From the NCBI GenBank assembly GCA_934162325.1, contig CAKPIH010000013.1, positions 1 through 25,478 of the forward strand: DNA of 25,478 bases, in the 5' to 3' direction. A program made the position numbers and the translations under genes. Under the pieces are notes generated by a model. That model made no database searches, was not told the DNA's origin, and saw only the letters and a list, made by a program, of their open reading frames with translations. Below are positions 15,163 through 22,884 of the stretch, piece by piece (position 1 is the first letter of the stretch; every line of letters starts with the position of its first letter). Origin of the DNA: an uncultured Bacilli bacterium. Lineage in GTDB: Bacteria; Bacillota_I; Bacilli_A; RF39; UBA660.

Positions 15163-15984
15163 ATGAAATTTAAAAGAATATATATAGAAATAACTAATAT
15201 TTGTAATTTAAAGTGTTCTTTTTGTAGTAATAGTAAAAGGAATAAAAAAGAAATGAGTATAGATGAATTTGAATTAGTTATGAGTAAGATTAATAAGTAT
15301 ACTGATTATATTTATTTACATGTTAAGGGAGAACCTCTTAGTCATCATTATTTAGATGATATACTAAGTATATGTAAGAAATATAATAAAAAGGTATGTA
15401 TTACTACTAATGGGGTATTTCTTAAAAATAGATTAGATATACTAAGTAAGTATGATAATATATATCAAATAAATATATCACTACATAGTGAGAATAATAA
15501 AGATAATTATTTAGAAGATATATTTGAAGTAGTAGATAATTTAGAATATCCTTATATTAGTTATAGATTTTGGACATTAGATAAGAGTTTAGATACTTTA
15601 AATAATAAATATTTAGATATGATTAAACTTAAATATAAAGTAAATGAATTATATGATAAAATGAAGTTAGATAATAAGGTATATTTAAGTTTAGATAGTA
15701 AATTTGATTGGCCTAGTACTAGTAGTAGTTATTATAAAGAAGAGGGTACTTGTTTAGGTGGTAAAAGTCAAATAGCTATATTATCAAATGGAGTAGTTAG
15801 TATTTGCTGCTTAGATAGTGAAGGAGAAAGTAATCTAGGTAATATCTTTGCTGATAGTATGGAAGATATTATAAGTAGTGATAAGTTTAAAAATACTATT
15901 AAGGAATTTAATGATAATAAAGTATATTTAGATATATGTAAACATTGTTCTTATAAAGAAAGATTTAATAAGAATAATATATAA
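15163..15984 (+). CDS. Radical SAM/SPASM-type enzyme, unknown substrate
   Basis: A 273-aa radical S-adenosylmethionine protein. Cys14, Cys18 and Cys21 in CNLKCSFC bind the catalytic 4Fe-4S cluster; VKGEPL resembles the GGEP SAM-binding motif, and ITTNG follows. The C-terminal part (from ~residue 190) looks like a short SPASM/twitch auxiliary-cluster domain: TCLGGKSQIAILSNGVVSICCLD, then LGNI, then DICKHC. SPASM enzymes often modify peptides or carry out anaerobic maturation steps, but no precursor peptide or partner gene is adjacent, so the substrate is open. It is transcribed alone behind tandem-hairpin copy B. Start ATG 15163. Confidence 0.85.
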   Translation: MKFKRIYIEITNICNLKCSFCSNSKRNKKEMSIDEFELVMSKINKYTDYIYLHVKGEPLSHHYLDDILSICKKYNKKVCITTNGVFLKNRLDILSKYDNIYQINISLHSENNKDNYLEDIFEVVDNLEYPYISYRFWTLDKSLDTLNNKYLDMIKLKYKVNELYDKMKLDNKVYLSLDSKFDWPSTSSSYYKEEGTCLGGKSQIAILSNGVVSICCLDSEGESNLGNIFADSMEDIISSDKFKNTIKEFNDNKVYLDICKHCSYKERFNKNNI

Positions 15985-16003
15985 AAAAATAACATTAAAC
16001 CTC

Positions 16004-16032
16004 TTGAAAAGTTAGAATAAATATGATATAGT
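16004..16032 (+). promoter_or_regulatory. Promoter of the Bro-N gene
   Basis: TTGAAA (16004-16009), 17-bp spacer, TATAGT (16027-16032). The leader is about 45 nt with GGGAGG as ribosome-binding site. Confidence 0.6.
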
Positions 16033-16084
16033 TTTTATGCTTAAAAAAGTGTAAAAAAATTAAATTTTTTGGGAGGTATTAACT

Positions 16085-16936
16085 ATGGAAAAAACAAAAT
16101 TACAAACAATAACCAATTTATTTGAAAATAATGAAATAAGAAGTATTTGGAATAGTGAAGAAGAAGAATACTATTATAGTGTTGTAGATGTAATCGCAGC
16201 ATTAACAAATAGTGATTATCAAAAATCAAGAAATTATTGGAAATGGTTAAAAGGTAAATTACATAATGAAGGAAGTGAGTTGGTTAGTAATACTAACCAA
16301 CTGAAAATGAAATCAAAAGATGGTAAATATTATAATACAGATACATTAGATACCAAAGGGATATTTAGACTTATTGAGTCAGTTCCCAGTCCTAAAGCAG
16401 AACCATTTAAACTATGGCTTGCTAATTTAGGAAGTGATAGAATAGATGAAATATTTGATCCAGAGATAGCAATTAATAGAGCAGTAAATTATTATCGTAA
16501 AAGAGGATATTCGGACAAATGGATAGAAGAAAGATTAAAAGGAATACTAAGTAGAAATAAATTAACAGATATCTGGAAAGAAAGTGGTATAACCAAGGAC
16601 TACGAATATGGAATCCTTACTAACGAAATATATCAAGAAATATCTGGTATGAAAGCAAGTGAATATAAAGCATATAAAAACATTAGAAAAGAATCACTAA
16701 GAGATAATATGACCGATATAGAAGTAGCGCTTACCAATCTTGGAGAAGTAGCCACTCGTGAATTAACTAAAGAGTATAAACCATCTGGATTAGAACAAAA
16801 TAAAAAAATAGCTAAAATGGGTGGACATACTGCTAAAGTGGCAAGAGATGATTTGGAAAAAAATTTAGGTAAAACAGTAATCACATCCCAAAATAACTTA
16901 CATTATCAATATATAAATGAAATAGAAACTAAATAG
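16085..16936 (+). CDS. Bro-N domain / DinD-like protein
   Basis: A 283-aa protein whose first ~110 residues match the Bro-N (phage antirepressor-type) DNA-binding domain: IRSIWNSEEEEYYYSVVDVIAALT, then YWKWLKGKL and GIFRLIESVPSPKAEPFKLWLANLG. The C-terminal half (TDIEVALTNLGEVATRELTKEY, then KKIAKMGGHTAKVARDDLEKNLGK) resembles the DNA-damage-inducible DinD family in layout and length (about 275 aa). It uses a few more unusual codons than its neighbours (CGT, CGC-type ends), which hints at transfer. No phage genes surround it, so it is an isolated accessory gene with its own promoter and terminator. No SOS box recognised. Start ATG 16085 after GGGAGG. Confidence 0.75.
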   Translation: MEKTKLQTITNLFENNEIRSIWNSEEEEYYYSVVDVIAALTNSDYQKSRNYWKWLKGKLHNEGSELVSNTNQLKMKSKDGKYYNTDTLDTKGIFRLIESVPSPKAEPFKLWLANLGSDRIDEIFDPEIAINRAVNYYRKRGYSDKWIEERLKGILSRNKLTDIWKESGITKDYEYGILTNEIYQEISGMKASEYKAYKNIRKESLRDNMTDIEVALTNLGEVATRELTKEYKPSGLEQNKKIAKMGGHTAKVARDDLEKNLGKTVITSQNNLHYQYINEIETK

Positions 16937-16969
16937 TTAAAAGATTTTGTAAAGAAAGAGTAAATAATT

Positions 16970-16993
16970 AGTAAAAATATTTTTACTTTTTTT
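16970..16993 (+). terminator. Terminator after the Bro-N gene
   Basis: AGTAAAA (16970-16976), loop ATAT, TTTTACT (16981-16987), then a T-run. Confidence 0.65.
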
Positions 16994-16999
16994 CTTTTG

Positions 17000-17008
17000 T
17001 GGTATACT
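17000..17008 (+). promoter_or_regulatory. Extended -10 promoter for asnB
   Basis: TGG-TATACT (-10 at 17003-17008) with no clear -35; the GTGAGG ribosome-binding site precedes ATG 17030. The ~90 bp upstream is too short for a T-box. Confidence 0.5.
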
Positions 17009-17029
17009 AAGTATAAGTGAGGTATTTAT

Positions 17030-18838
17030 ATGTGTGGAATTAATGGAATTATAAGTAAAGATAAGAATAAAGATAAATTAATTAAAAGTATGAATGAAAA
17101 GATACTTCATAGAGGACCTGATGCTGAAGGTATATTTGTAGAGGGTGATGTTGCTTTAGGACAAAGAAGATTATCTATTATAGATTTAGCAGGAGGTAAT
17201 CAACCTATATATAATGAAGATAAAAGTATTCTTATTATGTATAATGGTGAAGTATATAATTATAAAGAATTAAAAGAAGAACTTACTGAGTATAAGTTTG
17301 AAACTGAATCTGATACTGAAGTAGTATTACATGGTTATGAGAAATGGGGGCATGATTTACCTAAGAAATTAAGAGGTATGTTTGCTTATGCTATTTATGA
17401 TAAGAATAAGGGAGAGATATTTATATCAAGAGATCAGTTTGGTATTAAACCTTTATATTATTATCATGATTGTGATACGATATTATTTGGTTCAGAGATT
17501 AAGAGTTTTCTTGCTTATCCTAAATTTAAGAAAGTACTTAATAAAGAGTTATTAGGAGCTTATTTGACATTTAGTTTTACTCCTACTGATGAGACTTTTT
17601 TTAAAGGGGTATATAGACTTCCTAGTGGACACTCTATGACAATAGATGTAAAGAAGAGAAAGATTAAAATAGATAGATATTTTAAAGTAGAGTTTGGTAA
17701 TACTGATAAGAGTTTTGATGAAGTAGTAGATGAAATAGGTAAGGCTATGAAAGATTCTACCGAACATCACTTAATTAGCGATGTTGAAGTTGGTTCTTTT
17801 TTATCTAGTGGTGTTGATTCTTCTTATTTAGTTAGTCTTGCTAAACCGGATAAGACTTATACTATTGGTTTTGATTTGGCTAAGTATAGTGAAATTGATT
17901 ATGCTAAAGATTTAACTGATAAACTTAATATTAAGAATATTAGTGAAAAGATTAGTAAAGAAGAATATATGAATGCTTTAAGTGAAGTATATTATCATAT
18001 GGATGAACCTACTGCGGATGGATGTGCTATTGCTGTATACTTTTTATCTAGACTTGCAAGCAGGGATGTAAAGGTTGTTTTATCGGGTGAAGGTGCTGAC
18101 GAATTCTTTGGGGGATATAATAGTTATGATGATAATTTTTATACTAAACTTCCTTTCTTTATTAGAAAGAGTATGGCTAGTATTTGTAAGATTCTTCCTA
18201 AGAATAAGATTACTAGATATATTATAAGAAGAGGATTACCACTAGAGGAATCTTATGTTAGTATTAATAGAACTTATTATGATGATGAGCTTAAAGATGT
18301 ATTAAAGATAGATGATTATATTAAGAATAAGGATATTGTTAAAGATGTTTATGATGAATATAAAGATTATAATAAACTAGATAAGATGTTAGCGGTTGAT
18401 ATTAGATATTGGCTTAGTAATAATATTCTTACAATAGTGGATAAAATGACTATGGCTCATTCTATTGAATCTAGAGTACCATTTACTGATATGAAAGTAT
18501 TTGACATTGCTAGAATGTTACCTAAGAATTATAAGGTAAATGATGGTACTACAAAAGTGGCTCTTAGAAATGCCGCTAAAAAGGTAATACCTAATGATGC
18601 TTGGAAAAAGAAGAAACTTGGTTTTCCTGTTCCTATTAGGGAATGGATAAGAGAAGATGACTTCTATAAAGAGATTAAAAATACTTTTAATACTGATATC
18701 TCTAAAGAATTATTTAATAATGATTATTTAATTAAAATATTAGATGAACATAAGAATAGAGAGAAAGATAATTATAGAAAGATATGGGCAGTATATAGTT
18801 TTCTTAAGTGGTATGATGAGTATTTTGTTAAAAGATAA
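17030..18838 (+). CDS. asnB: Asparagine synthetase (glutamine-hydrolysing)
   Basis: A 602-aa class B asparagine synthetase making Asn from Asp, ATP and glutamine. The N-terminal glutaminase domain starts MCGINGIIS, so Cys2 becomes the nucleophile after Met removal; it contains HRGPDAEG, QRRLSIIDL and YNGEVYNY. The C-terminal synthetase domain (from ~220) has the PP-loop SSGVDSSYL, then LSGEGADEFFGGY and SIESRVPFTD. Length is normal for the family. Homologous enzymes can amidate other substrates such as cell-wall intermediates, but the domain pattern favours Asn synthesis. Monocistronic between promoter and terminator. Confidence 0.93.
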   Translation: MCGINGIISKDKNKDKLIKSMNEKILHRGPDAEGIFVEGDVALGQRRLSIIDLAGGNQPIYNEDKSILIMYNGEVYNYKELKEELTEYKFETESDTEVVLHGYEKWGHDLPKKLRGMFAYAIYDKNKGEIFISRDQFGIKPLYYYHDCDTILFGSEIKSFLAYPKFKKVLNKELLGAYLTFSFTPTDETFFKGVYRLPSGHSMTIDVKKRKIKIDRYFKVEFGNTDKSFDEVVDEIGKAMKDSTEHHLISDVEVGSFLSSGVDSSYLVSLAKPDKTYTIGFDLAKYSEIDYAKDLTDKLNIKNISEKISKEEYMNALSEVYYHMDEPTADGCAIAVYFLSRLASRDVKVVLSGEGADEFFGGYNSYDDNFYTKLPFFIRKSMASICKILPKNKITRYIIRRGLPLEESYVSINRTYYDDELKDVLKIDDYIKNKDIVKDVYDEYKDYNKLDKMLAVDIRYWLSNNILTIVDKMTMAHSIESRVPFTDMKVFDIARMLPKNYKVNDGTTKVALRNAAKKVIPNDAWKKKKLGFPVPIREWIREDDFYKEIKNTFNTDISKELFNNDYLIKILDEHKNREKDNYRKIWAVYSFLKWYDEYFVKR

Positions 18839-18847
18839 TTATTGGAG

Positions 18848-18873
18848 AAAAGATACCAACATGGTATCTTTTT
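18848..18873 (+). terminator. Terminator of asnB
   Basis: AAAAGATACCA (18848-18858), loop ACA, TGGTATCTTTT with further T: a perfect 11-bp stem. Confidence 0.85.
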
Positions 18874-18880
18874 AACACAT

Positions 18881-18915
18881 ATACAATATGATTATTGCAT
18901 ATAATAATATTGTAT
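18881..18915. promoter_or_regulatory. Candidate operator: inverted repeat upstream of dinJ
   Basis: Perfect 9-bp inverted repeat ATACAATAT (18881-18889) and ATATTGTAT (18907-18915), separated by 17 bp, upstream of the -35 box at 18938. DinJ-type ribbon-helix-helix antitoxins bind inverted repeats near their promoter, so this could be the autoregulatory site. The surrounding AT-richness makes it tentative. Confidence 0.4.
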
Positions 18916-18937
18916 ATTGTTATTATAATAATATATA

Positions 18938-18967
18938 TTGACAAAATATTATTTTTTGTAGTATAAT
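18938..18967 (+). promoter_or_regulatory. Promoter of the toxin-antitoxin operon
   Basis: TTGACA (18938-18943), 18-bp spacer, TATAAT (18962-18967), then the AAAGAGGTG ribosome-binding site. Confidence 0.75.
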
Positions 18968-18993
18968 TTATATAGAAAAAGAGGTGATTATAA

Positions 18994-19284
18994 ATGGAAC
19001 AATTAACTAGTGCAATAAGTGTACAAGTTGATACGTATGATAAAGAATTGGCAAATGGAATTTTAAAAAACTTAGGATTAAATATGAGTACATTTGTAAA
19101 TATGGCAATAAAACAATTAATTTATACTGATGGGTTACCGTTTACAGTTAAAAATCCAAAACCTAGTGATGAGTTATTAGAGGCACTTAAAGAAGTAGAA
19201 GACATTGAAAATGGAAAAATAAAAACAAAGTCATATCACAATGTCAGAAAGATGTTTGAAGATATTATAAATGAAGATAAGTGA
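18994..19284 (+). CDS. dinJ: RelB/DinJ-family antitoxin
   Basis: A 96-aa antitoxin. The N-terminus (ISVQVDTYDKELANGILKNLGLNMSTFVNMAIKQLI, residues ~8-43) is the ribbon-helix-helix DNA-binding region typical of DinJ, which dimerises and represses the operon. The central GLPFTVKNPKPSDELLEAL matches the family, and the charged C-terminus would wrap around the toxin. It overlaps the toxin gene by 14 bases, so the two proteins are coupled in translation. Start ATG 18994 after GAGGTG. Confidence 0.88.
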   Translation: MEQLTSAISVQVDTYDKELANGILKNLGLNMSTFVNMAIKQLIYTDGLPFTVKNPKPSDELLEALKEVEDIENGKIKTKSYHNVRKMFEDIINEDK

Positions 19285-19579
19285 TATTGATAGTAAGTTT
19301 GAAGTTTTATCAACTAAAAAATTTGATAAGCAATTAAGAAAAATTGTAAAACAAGGAAAAGATATAGAAAAAATTATAAGTGTTGTAGAAAAACTGGCAA
19401 ATGGTATGCAATTAGAATATAAATATAAAGATCATCAACTAATAAATAATAAAAGATTTAAAGAATGTAGAGAATGTCATATTGAACCTGATTGGCTATT
19501 GGTATATAAATGTAATAATGATAAATTAATATTAATTCTTGCTGAGACAGGAAGCCATAGTGAACTTTTTAATAAGTAG
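19271..19579 (+). CDS. yafQ: YafQ-family mRNA interferase toxin
   Basis: A 102-aa RelE-superfamily toxin that cleaves mRNA on the ribosome. The family core is clear: YKDHQL, RECHIEPDWLLVYK and TGSHSELF, containing the equivalents of the YafQ active-site histidines and acidic residues (His in KDH, His and Asp in HIEPD, His in SHSELF). The residue before TGSH is Glu (AETGSH), whereas YafQ proteins usually have Arg there (RTGTH or RTGSH), which may lower activity. The start lies inside dinJ with no ribosome-binding site of its own. A strong terminator follows. Confidence 0.88.
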   Translation: MKISDIDSKFEVLSTKKFDKQLRKIVKQGKDIEKIISVVEKLANGMQLEYKYKDHQLINNKRFKECRECHIEPDWLLVYKCNNDKLILILAETGSHSELFNK

Positions 19580-19603
19580 GTATGGCTATAAAAATATTAT
19601 GAG

Positions 19604-19633
19604 AAAAAGTACTAATGTGATTTAGTACTTTTT
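19604..19633 (+). terminator. Terminator of the toxin-antitoxin operon
   Basis: AAAAAGTACTAA (19604-19615), loop TGTGAT, TTAGTACTTTTT (19622-19633): a perfect 12-bp stem that would work in both directions. Confidence 0.85.
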
Positions 19634-19678
19634 AGTTATCTTTGTTATTTGTAGTTATTACTAAAAATCTACAACAAA

Positions 19679-19705
19679 TTGTTTATTTTATATTTAAAAT
19701 ATGAT
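19679..19705 (+). promoter_or_regulatory. Weak promoter for mtaB
   Basis: TTGTTT (19679-19684) followed by TATGAT at 15-bp spacing (19700-19705); spacing is short and -35 imperfect, so tentative. Confidence 0.3.
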
Positions 19706-19735
19706 AAAATACTATGGAAGAAAGAAGGAAGAAGT

Positions 19736-21001
19736 ATGAAGGTAGGTATATGTTCATTAGGATGTAAAGTTAATATATATGAAAGTGAACTTGTTACTAA
19801 TATATTAAAGAATAATAATTATGAGATAGTGGATTTTGAAGATAAGGCTGATATTTATATTATTAATACTTGTAGTGTTACTAATGAGAGCGATAAGAAA
19901 TCTAGAAAGATGATAAATAGGGCTAAGAAGAATAATCCTTCTGCGATTATAGTGGTTATGGGTTGCTACAGTCAGGTTAATGCTGATGATATTGATGTTG
20001 ATATTGTTCTTGGTAATAAAGATAAATCAAGAATAGTAGAGATAATTGAAGATTATATTGAGACTAAAGAGAAGAAGAAGATTATTTATGATCTTAGTAA
20101 AGTGGATTTTGAGAAGATGGAGATTAGTAGTTTTGATAGTCATACTAGGGCTTTTGTTAAGATTCAAGATGGTTGTAATGCTTTTTGTTCTTATTGTATT
20201 ATTCCTTATACTAGGGGTAGAGTTAGAAGTAAGAATAAAGATGATGTTATTAGAGAGGTTACTAAATTAGTTAATGAGGGATATAAAGAGATTGTTCTTA
20301 CTGGTATTCATACTGGCAAGTATGGTATGGATATTAATAGTAGTTTGGAAGAATTACTTAATGAATTAGTTATGATTCCTAATATTTATAGAATTAGATT
20401 ATCTTCAATTGAGATTAATGAGATTACTCCTGGTATTAGAAATTTATTAAGAGATAATAAAGTTATGGCTAAACATTTACATATACCTCTTCAATCTGGT
20501 AGTGATAAGATATTAAAATTAATGAATAGAAGATATAATGTTAGTGAATTTTTAAGTATGGTAGATAGTCTTAGAGATATTGATGATATTTCTCTTACTA
20601 CTGATTTAATAGTGGGCTTTCCTAAAGAGAGTGATGATGATTTTAATGATACTATGAATACTCTAAGAAAGATTGGTTTTACTAAGATACATACTTTTCC
20701 GTATTCTAGAAGAAAAGGTACAATAGCGGATAAAATGGATGGTCATATTGATGGTACTACTAAGAAAAGAAGAGTTCATAAAGTACTTGCTTTATCTAAT
20801 GAATATGAGAATAAGTTTTATAATAGTAAGATTGGTAAGGTATATGATGGGGTAGTTGAAATACATGATAATGGTTTGGTAGTAGTACATACTTCTAATT
20901 TTATACCAGTTATTATTAATGATAAGGTAGAGAATAATAGTATAGTTAATGTTATGATTGAAAAAGTAGAGGGACTTAATGTTTATGGAAGGGTAGTATA
21001 A
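19736..21001 (+). CDS. mtaB: tRNA t6A37 methylthiotransferase MtaB
   Basis: A 421-aa radical SAM methylthiotransferase that converts t6A to ms2t6A at position 37 of ANN-decoding tRNAs. The N-terminal domain carries three cluster-binding Cys in CSLGCKVN, NTCSVT and MGCYSQ. The radical SAM CxxxCxxC is CNAFCSYC followed by IIPYTRGR, and LSSIEI and HIPLQSGS complete the core. A C-terminal TRAM domain (~360-421) follows. The CKVN variant of the first motif and overall sequence favour MtaB over MiaB or RimO. ATG 19736 after GAAGGAAG starts the canonical N-terminus; an earlier ATG at 19679 overlaps the promoter region. Confidence 0.92.
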   Translation: MKVGICSLGCKVNIYESELVTNILKNNNYEIVDFEDKADIYIINTCSVTNESDKKSRKMINRAKKNNPSAIIVVMGCYSQVNADDIDVDIVLGNKDKSRIVEIIEDYIETKEKKKIIYDLSKVDFEKMEISSFDSHTRAFVKIQDGCNAFCSYCIIPYTRGRVRSKNKDDVIREVTKLVNEGYKEIVLTGIHTGKYGMDINSSLEELLNELVMIPNIYRIRLSSIEINEITPGIRNLLRDNKVMAKHLHIPLQSGSDKILKLMNRRYNVSEFLSMVDSLRDIDDISLTTDLIVGFPKESDDDFNDTMNTLRKIGFTKIHTFPYSRRKGTIADKMDGHIDGTTKKRRVHKVLALSNEYENKFYNSKIGKVYDGVVEIHDNGLVVVHTSNFIPVIINDKVENNSIVNVMIEKVEGLNVYGRVV

Positions 21002-21014
21002 CTATTCTTCTTTT
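20988..21014 (+). terminator. Terminator overlapping the mtaB stop
   Basis: GAAGGGTAGT (20988-20997), loop ATA, ACTATTCTTC (21001-21010), then TTTT; the TAA stop spans loop and 3' arm. Confidence 0.7.
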
Positions 21015-21039
21015 GTTTATGGGAAATTATGTTATGTAA

Positions 21040-21068
21040 TTGACATTAAAATAGGTAAATGTTATAAT
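21040..21068 (+). promoter_or_regulatory. Promoter of the ABC exporter operon
   Basis: TTGACA (21040-21045), 17-bp spacer, TATAAT (21063-21068): both boxes are consensus. A leader of ~45 nt precedes the ATG at 21121. Confidence 0.85.
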
Positions 21069-21120
21069 TTATAGCGTAATATTTGTAAGAAATAACATAA
21101 AATATTAGATGGAGGTATGT

Positions 21121-22884
21121 ATGTTAAAGTTATTAAAGAGTTTAAATAAAAAGGATTGGTTATATGTATTTATATCTGCTACTTTGATTGTATTTCAGGT
21201 ATGGTTAGAACTTAAGATGCCGGATTATATGTCCAATATTACTCAGCTTGTTCAAACTAAGGGGGCTGCGATGAGTGATATTTTAAGAGAAGGGGGATAT
21301 ATGTTACTATGTGCTTTTGGTAGTTTGGTATCGGCTTTTATAGTGGGGTATTTTACTTCTAGTATATCTGCTTCTTTTTCTTATCGTACTAGAGGTAAGT
21401 TATTTAGAAAGGTTGAAGATATTAGTACTTATGAGATAAAGAAATTTTCTCCTAGTAGTTTGATTACTAGAACTACTAATGATATTACACAGATTGAATT
21501 TCTTATTGCGATGGGACTTACTTTAATGATTAAGGCTCCTATTACAGCGGTATGGGCTGTTACTAAGATTGTTAATAAGAGTATTGAGTGGAGTATTTTA
21601 ACGGGAGTAGCGGTACTTGTACTTCTTATTACTATTGGTATTATTATGATTATTGTTATGCCTAAGTTTAAGATAGTACAAGAACTTCTTGATAAGGTTA
21701 ATATGGTTACGAGAGAGAATTTAACTGGTATTAGAGTTGTTAGGGCATTTAATGCTGAAGAATATCAAGAAGATAAGTTTGAAGATATTAATAATAAGCT
21801 TACTAAGCAGCAGATTTTTAATCAGACTGCATTTAATTATTTGAGTCCTATTATGTATTTGGTTATGTATTTTTTAACACTTGGTATTTATTTTATAGGG
21901 GCTATTCTTATTAATGATGCTGGTATGGGGGATAAGATTGTTTTGTTTGGTAATATGATTGTTTTTTCTTCTTATGCTATGCAGGTTATTATGTCTTTTT
22001 TAATGCTTGCTATGATATTTATGATGTTACCTAGAGCTAGTGTATCCGCTAAGAGAATTAATGAGGTACTTGATACTCCTATTAGTGTTAAGGAAGGAAC
22101 TGTTACTGAGAATAATAGTGATATTAAGGGTACTGTTGAATTTAGAAATGTTTCTTTTAAGTATCCTGATGCTGATGAATATGTACTCGAAGATATATCA
22201 TTTAAGGTTAATAAGGGAGAAACTATAGCATTTATTGGTTCTACTGGTAGTGGTAAATCTACTTTAATTAATTTGATACCTAGATTTTATGATGCTACTA
22301 GTGGGGAGATACTAGTAGATGGTATTAATGTTAAAGATTATAATTTTGAGTATTTGAATAATATAGTAGGTTATGTACCACAGAAGGCTGTTATGTTTTC
22401 GGGAAGTGTTTTATCGAATATTACTTTTGGTAAGAATAGACATGGTAAACCTTCTAAAGAGAGAGTAAAAGACGCTATTAGGGTATCACAAGCTGAAGAA
22501 TTTGTATCTAAATTAGATGATAAAGAGAAAGCACATATTGCTCAAGGTGGTACTAATGTTAGTGGTGGTCAAAAGCAGAGATTATCAATAGCGAGAACGA
22601 TTGCTAGGGATCCAGAAATATATATTTTTGATGATTCTTTTAGTGCACTTGATTATAAGACTGATAGTACTTTAAGAAGTGAACTTAAGAAATATACTAA
22701 AGATGCTACGGTTATGATAGTGGCTCAAAGAATTGGTACGATACTTAATGCTGATAAGATTGTTGTTTTAGATAATGGTAAATGTGTTGGTATTGGTACA
22801 CATAAGGAATTAATGAAGAAGTGTAAAGTATATAAAGAGATTGCTTTATCACAGGTATCAAAGGAGGAACTTGAAAATGTCTAG
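21121..22884 (+). CDS. ABC exporter subunit 1 (degenerate ATPase site)
   Basis: A 587-aa half-transporter: membrane domain with about six helices (residues ~15-310) then a nucleotide-binding domain. Walker A GSTGSGKST has Lys379, the Q-loop is VGYVPQKA, and the signature VSGGQKQ is good. The Walker B end is FDDS, with Asp505 where the catalytic Glu should be, and the switch position is Gln536 (AQR instead of AHR). These are the classic changes in the non-hydrolysing subunit of heterodimeric type IV exporters such as TM287 or LmrC. Start ATG 21121 after GGAGG; an ATG at 21109 lies upstream of that site. It overlaps the partner gene by eight bases. Substrate unknown. Confidence 0.92.
   Translation: MLKLLKSLNKKDWLYVFISATLIVFQVWLELKMPDYMSNITQLVQTKGAAMSDILREGGYMLLCAFGSLVSAFIVGYFTSSISASFSYRTRGKLFRKVEDISTYEIKKFSPSSLITRTTNDITQIEFLIAMGLTLMIKAPITAVWAVTKIVNKSIEWSILTGVAVLVLLITIGIIMIIVMPKFKIVQELLDKVNMVTRENLTGIRVVRAFNAEEYQEDKFEDINNKLTKQQIFNQTAFNYLSPIMYLVMYFLTLGIYFIGAILINDAGMGDKIVLFGNMIVFSSYAMQVIMSFLMLAMIFMMLPRASVSAKRINEVLDTPISVKEGTVTENNSDIKGTVEFRNVSFKYPDADEYVLEDISFKVNKGETIAFIGSTGSGKSTLINLIPRFYDATSGEILVDGINVKDYNFEYLNNIVGYVPQKAVMFSGSVLSNITFGKNRHGKPSKERVKDAIRVSQAEEFVSKLDDKEKAHIAQGGTNVSGGQKQRLSIARTIARDPEIYIFDDSFSALDYKTDSTLRSELKKYTKDATVMIVAQRIGTILNADKIVVLDNGKCVGIGTHKELMKKCKVYKEIALSQVSKEELENV

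Noticed and set aside
16937..17029. An asparagine T-box upstream of asnB
   Set aside because: The interval is only about 90 bp, already holds a terminator and a promoter, and has no TGGNACC-type T-box sequence.
20046..20270. Plus-strand out-of-frame ORFs inside mtaB and the ABC genes (also 22040-22228, 23283-23474)
   Set aside because: Their Leu/Ile/Arg-rich translations are frame shadows of well-supported genes.
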